From assembly GCF_031426495.1 (NCBI RefSeq), contig NZ_JANPLK010000042.1, positions 29,396 through 93,395 of the forward strand: a DNA stretch of 64,000 bases, written 5' to 3'. A program made the position numbers and the translations under genes. The notes under the pieces were generated by a model, which was not told where the DNA came from, did no database searches, and worked only from the letters and a program-made list of their open reading frames with translations. Origin of the DNA: Gemmatimonas sp. (GTDB lineage: Bacteria > Gemmatimonadota > Gemmatimonadetes > Gemmatimonadales > Gemmatimonadaceae). Below are positions 60,283-64,000 of this stretch, in pieces; positions within the stretch are counted from its first letter, which is position 1, and every line of letters begins with the position of its first letter.

Positions 60283-60787
60283 GATCGCACGCGCCGCACG
60301 GGGCACTTTCGCTCTGCTGTTGGCGGCGTCGCTGGTGGGTGGCTGCTACGGGTTCTCCGGAGGCGGCGGACTGCCGAAACAGTTGAAGACCGTGGCCATC
60401 GAGCCGTTCGACAATCAGACGGCGGTGCCTGAGCTGCAACGCGAAGTCTTCGAGCAGCTGCGCGCAGCGCTGCGCGATCGTCTCAATCTGCGCGAAGCGC
60501 CCGTTGCCCGAGCGGACTTGGTGGTGCGCGGTACACTGGTGAAGTACGACGTCGACTTGCCGGCCGGTGTCAGCGCCGACGGCCGCCAGACCACGTCGAC
60601 GCGGCGACGGCTGATCATCGTGCTTGATGTTGAGATCATCGATCAGACGACTGGCCGCACGCTCCTCACCAAGAAAGGGCTGCAGCGCGAAGGACAGTAC
60701 GCGGAAGGTGGTGAGGCCGTAGGACGCAAGAACGCGCTCGAAAGCCTGATTTCCGACCTCGTGGAAGGCGTGCAATCCCAATGGTAA
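60257..60787 (+). CDS. lptE: LptE-like LPS-assembly lipoprotein
   Basis: LptE is the lipoprotein plug of the LptD outer-membrane LPS translocon. The 176-residue protein has a signal ending VGGC (Cys30), followed by YGFSGGGGLPKQLKTVAIEPFDN, typical of the LptE/LptB-associated family in non-proteobacteria. A strand-rich region with LVVRGTLVKYDVD and VLDVEIIDQTTGRTLL follows. No lptD is in the window. It overlaps both neighbours by a few bases. Confidence 0.8.
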   Translation: MTPSGAVRRIARAARGTFALLLAASLVGGCYGFSGGGGLPKQLKTVAIEPFDNQTAVPELQREVFEQLRAALRDRLNLREAPVARADLVVRGTLVKYDVDLPAGVSADGRQTTSTRRRLIIVLDVEIIDQTTGRTLLTKKGLQREGQYAEGGEAVGRKNALESLISDLVEGVQSQW

Positions 60788-61269
60788 CGCGCGATGCCCC
60801 CCGGTTCCCGTCGTCGAAAGTCATGACGCTGGAGGCGGCCGCCAGCTGGCGCCGCACCGTTCGTGGCGCTGTCGTGTTTACCAACGGTGTCTTCGATCTG
60901 CTGCATCCTGGCCACGTCGATGTCCTCGACCGCGCACGTCGTGAGGGCGCGGCGTTGATCGTGGGTATCAACAGCGATGCATCAGTCAAGCGCCTGAAGG
61001 GACCTGAACGGCCGATTCGCACGGCCAGCGAGCGCGCCGTCGTGTTGGCGGCGCTGGAGGCGGTCGACGCGGTCGTGCTGTTCGAAGAGGATACGCCGAT
61101 CGAACTCGTGCGCGCCCTCGAGCCCGATGTCATCGTGAAGGGCGGCGATTATTCACCAGACACTATCGTTGGCGCGGACCTGGTGACCGCACGCGGTGGA
61201 CGCGTGGTGGTTATTCCGCTCGTCGACGGACACTCCACAACTTCTACCATCGAGAAATTGCGTGGCTGA
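60781..61269 (+). CDS. rfaE2: D-glycero-beta-D-manno-heptose 1-phosphate adenylyltransferase
   Basis: It makes ADP-heptose, precursor of the LPS inner core. The 162-residue enzyme is the stand-alone nucleotidyltransferase domain (the HldE C-terminal half) with GAVVFTNGVFDLLHPGHVDVLDRAR (HxGH motif), VGINSDASVKRLKGPERPI and VKGGDYSPDTIVGADLV. The kinase half is absent here. It overlaps the lptE stop by 7 bp, consistent with shared envelope function. Confidence 0.9.
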   Translation: MVTRDAPRFPSSKVMTLEAAASWRRTVRGAVVFTNGVFDLLHPGHVDVLDRARREGAALIVGINSDASVKRLKGPERPIRTASERAVVLAALEAVDAVVLFEEDTPIELVRALEPDVIVKGGDYSPDTIVGADLVTARGGRVVVIPLVDGHSTTSTIEKLRG

Positions 61270-62047
61270 CCCTACCGTGAACGGATCCGACGTGACGAGT
61301 GACGAGCGCCCTCTGCTTTCCACTCGGGTTGGACGCGCCAACGATGAAACGCGGCCGGCGCGGCTGGAGCGTGGGGCCGTGCCGTATGCGGAAGGCTCAT
61401 GCCTCGTGTCCTTCGGCGAGACGAGCGTGTTGTGTGCCGCCTCGGTGGAGACCGGTGTCCCCGGTTGGCGTCGTGGGTCTGGAGAAGGGTGGGTGACGGC
61501 CGAGTACTCGATGTTGCCGCGTGCGACCAAGACGCGCTCGTCACGTGAACGGCAGCAGATCGGTGGTCGCACGCAGGAGATTCAGCGACTGGTGGGGCGC
61601 AGCGTCCGGGCCATGCTCGACGACTTCCGGTTCGGCGAGTTCACGGTGAAGGTGGACTGCGATGTCCTGCAGGCTGACGGCGGCACGCGTACGGCGGCGA
61701 TCACCGGCGCCTGTGTGGCCGTGCATGATGCGTTCACGTGGATGGTGCAGACAGGCCGTATTCCTGTCTCGCCCGTGCGTCGACGCGTCGCGGCCATCAG
61801 CATCGGCCTAGTCGATGACCAGCCGCGTCTGGACCTCGACTACGAGGAAGATGTGCGCGCCGGCGTGGACATGAACGTCGTGATGAGCAGCGAAGGCCGC
61901 TTCGTCGAAGTGCAGGGTACGGGCGAGCACGGCACCTTCGCGCGGGAGCAGCTGGATGCGCTGCTGTCGATCGCGGTTCGCGGTATCGAGACGCTCGATG
62001 CGATGCAGCTGCGGGTGCTGGGCGAGCCGTTCCCGCAGCCGCGGTAG
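61262..62047 (+). CDS. rph: Ribonuclease PH
   Basis: RNase PH trims the 3' ends of tRNA precursors by phosphorolysis. The 261-residue protein has RLERGAVPYAEGSCLVSFGETSVLCAAS, a GEGWVTAEYSMLPRATKTRS segment, RLVGRSVRAML, VDCDVLQADGGTRTAAITGA and a C-terminal VEVQGTGEHGTF. GTG 61262 has GAGA-like bases upstream and overlaps rfaE2; GTG 61277 is an alternative. It is paired with rdgB after 7 bp, as in many genomes. Confidence 0.95.
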   Translation: MADPTVNGSDVTSDERPLLSTRVGRANDETRPARLERGAVPYAEGSCLVSFGETSVLCAASVETGVPGWRRGSGEGWVTAEYSMLPRATKTRSSRERQQIGGRTQEIQRLVGRSVRAMLDDFRFGEFTVKVDCDVLQADGGTRTAAITGACVAVHDAFTWMVQTGRIPVSPVRRRVAAISIGLVDDQPRLDLDYEEDVRAGVDMNVVMSSEGRFVEVQGTGEHGTFAREQLDALLSIAVRGIETLDAMQLRVLGEPFPQPR

Positions 62048-62054
62048 GCGAGCG

Positions 62055-62777
62055 GTGAGCACGCCCACAGCCGCGTCCGACACGCGTGTGGTTCTCGCGA
62101 CGCGCAGCGCGGGGAAGGTGCACGAACTGGTCCCGCTCCTGGGCGCTGTTGGTGTGCAGGTCATCACGCTGGCCGACGTCGGGCTTCTGGAAACGCCGGA
62201 TGAAGACGCGCTCGAAGTGTTCGACACCTTCGAAGCGAATGCGCTGGCCAAGGCCCGCTACTTTGCGCAGCGCACTGGAGCGATCGTGCTGGCCGATGAC
62301 TCAGGACTTGCCGTCGACGCCCTGGGTGGTCGACCGGGGGTGCACAGCAAGCGATGGTCTGGACGGACGGATCTTCATGGCGTCGCCCTCGATGCGGCCA
62401 ACAACGCGTTCCTGCAGGAGGCGCTGCGCATGGCACCCGTTGACATGCACGGCGACGCGGCGCGCGCGGCGCCAGCGTCACGACGGGCGCGCTATGTGTG
62501 CGCGGCAGCGTGCGTCTGGCGCGACGGCGAAGAGTGGCGTGAGGCCGTGGTGCGTGGGGAAACGACGGGAACGTTGCTCACCACGGCGCGTGGGTCCGGC
62601 GGCTTCGGGTATGATCCGTACTTTTTGTCCGATGATCTCGGGGCCACGTTCGCCGAGGTGGCGCGTGACGCCAAGGCGCGCGTCAGTCATCGCGGTCGGG
62701 CGTTTGCGGCGCTGCTGCAGCTCGAGGCGGTGCGCGATCGCTTTACGCGCCCCGTGTCGAACGAGTTGCGGCGATGA
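62055..62777 (+). CDS. rdgB: RdgB/HAM1 family non-canonical purine NTP pyrophosphatase
   Basis: It hydrolyses dITP, XTP and similar deaminated nucleotides. The 240-residue enzyme has VLATRSAGKVHEL, FDTFEANALAKARYFA, LADDSGLAVDALGGRPGVHSKRW, GFGYDPYFLSDDLGATFAE and SHRGRAF. The usual Asn of the substrate loop is Ser (ATRSAGK), and a roughly 25-residue insertion after ALDAANN makes it longer than E. coli RdgB. GTG 62055 is the start; the frame upstream shadows rph. Confidence 0.92.
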   Translation: MSTPTAASDTRVVLATRSAGKVHELVPLLGAVGVQVITLADVGLLETPDEDALEVFDTFEANALAKARYFAQRTGAIVLADDSGLAVDALGGRPGVHSKRWSGRTDLHGVALDAANNAFLQEALRMAPVDMHGDAARAAPASRRARYVCAAACVWRDGEEWREAVVRGETTGTLLTTARGSGGFGYDPYFLSDDLGATFAEVARDAKARVSHRGRAFAALLQLEAVRDRFTRPVSNELRR

Positions 62778-62866
62778 GGTGAGCTGGGCGTTGGCCGTCT
62801 CGAGGCGAGCGTGCACTGTGTTGGTCTGACGCGTGCAGGAAGTTGCCACGGATTTGCGAGCCCCGG

Positions 62867-62895
62867 TTGACCTCGGCGCATCGGCGGGATAACAT
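62867..62895 (+). promoter_or_regulatory. Promoter of the tRNA cluster
   Basis: TTGACC (62867-62872) and TAACAT (62890-62895) are 17 bp apart, and tRNA-Pro begins 17 bp downstream. This is one of the best promoter matches in the window. Confidence 0.75.
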
Positions 62896-62912
62896 ACGCG
62901 GCCGCTGATCTG

Positions 62913-62986
62913 CGGGGCGTAGCGTAGCCCGGTATCGCGCCTGCTTTGGGAGCAGGAGGTCGCCGGTTCGAATCCGGCCGCCCCGA
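62913..62986 (+). tRNA. tRNA-Pro (UGG)
   Basis: The 74-nt cloverleaf has a 7-bp acceptor (CGGGGCG with CGCCCCG), anticodon stem CCTGC/GCAGG around loop TTTGGGA (anticodon TGG at 62947-62949) and a T-arm GCCGG-TTCGAAT-CCGGC. CCA is not encoded. Confidence 0.97.
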
Positions 62987-63070
62987 TCTCGTGGTAGGAT
63001 GTATCAGATGTGGCGGATCCGCAGTGGATCCATGTGTGGGACCCCGCGAGGGGGACCAGCGGCAGAGCAG

Positions 63071-63144
63071 GCGCCAGTAGCTCAGATGGATAGAGCGGCA
63101 GCCTTCTAAGCTGTTGGTCGGGGGTTCGAGTCCCTCCTGGCGCG
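63071..63144 (+). tRNA. tRNA-Arg (UCU)
   Basis: Acceptor GCGCCAG pairs with CTGGCGC. The anticodon stem GCAGC/GCTGT encloses CTTCTAA, anticodon TCT at 63105-63107. The T-arm contains GGTTCGAGTCC. CCA is not encoded. Confidence 0.97.
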
Positions 63145-63181
63145 TCATGTCGGTGTTGGAAGCGGTAGGCTGTTCTGGACC

Positions 63182-63253
63182 GCACCCTTAGCTCAATGGT
63201 AGAGCAGCTGACTCTTAATCAGTAGGTTCTAGGTTCGAGTCCTAGAGGGTGCA
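63182..63253 (+). tRNA. tRNA-Lys (CUU)
   Basis: Acceptor GCACCCT pairs with AGGGTGC. The anticodon stem GCTGA/TCAGT encloses CTCTTAA, anticodon CTT at 63214-63216. The T-arm is CTAGG-TTCGAGT-CCTAG. CCA is not encoded. Confidence 0.97.
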
Positions 63254-63551
63254 CTTTTGATGAGTCCGGTGTTATACTGCCGGTGTGGGGTTGGGCGGAA
63301 TGTCGCAGTCGTTCGAGGTTGGTATCGAACGCGTTCCGAGGTTCGGCGCGGTGAAGCTCTCTGAGCTTTTGCTGTCGTTGTCAGGCTGGTTGGTACTTGG
63401 TTTGTTGGTTGCTGGTGGTGTTGTCTGGCAGGCTCCTATGCGAGCCGTGCGCTACACGCTCATCGTTGCATCGACCGAACACGAGTTCTCTTCTGGATGC
63501 TGCCGGGTTTTCGACCCGGACCTCTCCGATGCTGAAAAGCCTCGGTCTGCG

Positions 63552-63577
63552 GCGGCCGCTGTCAGCGGCCGCTTTTT
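63552..63577 (+). terminator. Intrinsic terminator of the tRNA cluster
   Basis: GCGGCCGCT (63552-63560) pairs perfectly with AGCGGCCGC (63564-63572) around a GTC loop, followed by TTTTT to 63577. It lies about 300 bp after tRNA-Lys. Confidence 0.85.
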
Positions 63578-63798
63578 GTTGCCGGTCACTGACGATCCGC
63601 TACGCGCCGAGTACGTTGGCGTTCGGTCGGGTTCAGCTGGCGAAAATCGGGGGTTGCGGAATACGCAGCGCGATCGCATACTTGCGACCCCGCAGTACAA
63701 ACGGAATCAGTTTGTTGAGCGCCGTTGCTGGAAGAAAAGCCGGAGATTCTGCTGTTGTCGGCGCACACAAATTGCGCGACGCGGACAAGAAAAAAGGG

Positions 63799-63827
63799 TT
63801 GACTTTCGGTGTGTAGTTTGGTACTGT
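63799..63827 (+). promoter_or_regulatory. Probable rRNA operon promoter
   Basis: TTGACT (63799-63804) and TACTGT (63822-63827) are 17 bp apart, with an A-rich stretch (GAAAAAAG-like) just upstream that could act as an UP element. It points out of the window to the right. A second TTGACA at 63923 could be a further -35 element but lacks a good -10. Confidence 0.6.
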
Positions 63828-63873
63828 TGGAGGCTGCCACCCAAACCGTGGCGAAACGAAAAAAGGTAACTGA

Positions 63874-63893
63874 CGCAACCGCAAGCGGTTGCG
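63874..63893 (+). other. Leader hairpin in the rRNA-like transcript
   Basis: CGCAACCGC (63874-63882) is the perfect reverse complement of GCGGTTGCG (63885-63893), separated by AA. In RNA the loop would open slightly. There is no T-tract, so it is likely a leader structure, not a terminator. Confidence 0.5.
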
Positions 63894-64000
63894 CTCACAT
63901 AGCAGGGAAGTAGCATCGCTGTTTGACAATCGAAGTTCGAGATCGATGGATGTGTGGGACGGTATCACTGACCTGCGGCTTCTTCAGGGCTGCAGCGAGA

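Larger units (their letters stand above)
63254..64000 (+). other. Non-coding tail: tRNA operon end and leader of a probable rRNA operon
   Basis: No convincing gene is visible in these 747 bases. A 194-codon open frame from 63285 lacks a ribosome-binding site and runs through a terminator and a promoter, so it is rejected. The region is less GC-rich than the rest. It holds a terminator (63552-63577), a strong promoter (63799-63827), a leader hairpin and a TTTGACAATCGAAG stretch of the kind seen before 16S genes. The last bases (GCGAGA) could be just before a 16S 5' end. Confidence 0.55.

Noticed and set aside
62478..63185. 235-codon minus-strand frame containing GTRTPDQQLRRLPLYP-like text
   Set aside because: It is the antisense translation of rdgB and of tRNA genes, a well-known false-gene pattern.
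63285..63869. 194-codon open frame in the tail region
   Set aside because: It has no ribosome-binding site, passes through a strong terminator and a promoter, and its product has no protein-like pattern after residue 60.
1..64000. CRISPR arrays, insertion sequences, prophage or defence genes
   Set aside because: No repeat arrays, transposase or integrase motifs, attachment sites or composition breaks were seen; gene content is core throughout.

Overview
The window is a GC-rich, gene-dense stretch of core bacterial chromosome with no sign of phage, plasmid, insertion sequence, CRISPR array or integron. The organism is diderm: it encodes an LptE-like LPS assembly lipoprotein, an LpxH-type lipid A hydrolase, a heptose-1-phosphate adenylyltransferase and several lipoproteins. 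Several protein types recall the Bacteroidota/Gemmatimonadota side of the tree: a MurA with Asp in place of the catalytic Cys, a two-part GlmU-family protein, BshA (bacillithiol), an orphan histidine kinase of the WAGMA type, and a moxR-bat cluster. With the GC-rich codons and frequent GTG starts, a member of Gemmatimonadota is the most likely source. This is inference, since no rRNA is contained in the window.

Layout. 1-4.9 kb: the end of an ATP-grasp gene, an orphan gene preceded by a fold-prone intergenic region, then the pyrimidine operon pyrR-pyrB-pyrC with a class II aldolase. 5-6.4 kb: a coiled-coil/zinc-ribbon protein facing rpsT across a 19-bp hairpin. 6.7-24.4 kb: one long rightward run of mostly overlapping genes: S2P protease, scpA-scpB-rluB, moxR-DUF58-bat cluster, mutL, miaA, bshA, uppP, birA, coaX. 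24.5-26.7 kb: groES-groEL with a textbook promoter and a perfect CIRCE operator. 26.7-30.7 kb: a leftward operon for a roadblock protein, a receiver protein, ManC, a GlmU-like protein and an MBL hydrolase. 30.9-39.5 kb: lipoprotein, serS, histidine kinase, uvrD/pcrA and gatCAB. 39.5-41 kb: a leftward pair, a secreted zinc phospholipase C-like protein and a membrane protein. 41.1-43.2 kb: murA and pgeF. 43.3-56.4 kb: the translation/secretion run rimP-nusA-ylxQ-infB-rbfA-truB-ribF-secD-secF-tatD-ridA-orphan-murI. 56.3-57.1 kb: leftward lpxH overlapping murI. 57.2-62.8 kb: an envelope-flavoured run (thioesterase, HEAT-cyclophilin lipoprotein, LolB-like lipoprotein, lptE, rfaE2) ending in rph and rdgB. 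62.9-63.6 kb: a Pro-Arg-Lys tRNA cluster with promoter and terminator. The final 0.4 kb holds a strong promoter and leader that look like the front of an rRNA operon whose genes lie beyond the window.

Most genes are housekeeping and confidently named. The points most worth a second look are the fusions in the bat cluster (one keeps an internal lipoprotein signal), the MurA Asp variant, the MutL endonuclease motif changes, the HEAT-cyclophilin lipoprotein, the PLC-type protein whose predicted mature N-terminus is a zinc-ligand Trp, the roadblock/receiver pair inside a sugar-nucleotide operon, and structured leaders before pyrR and rimP. No clearly new multi-gene system was found.
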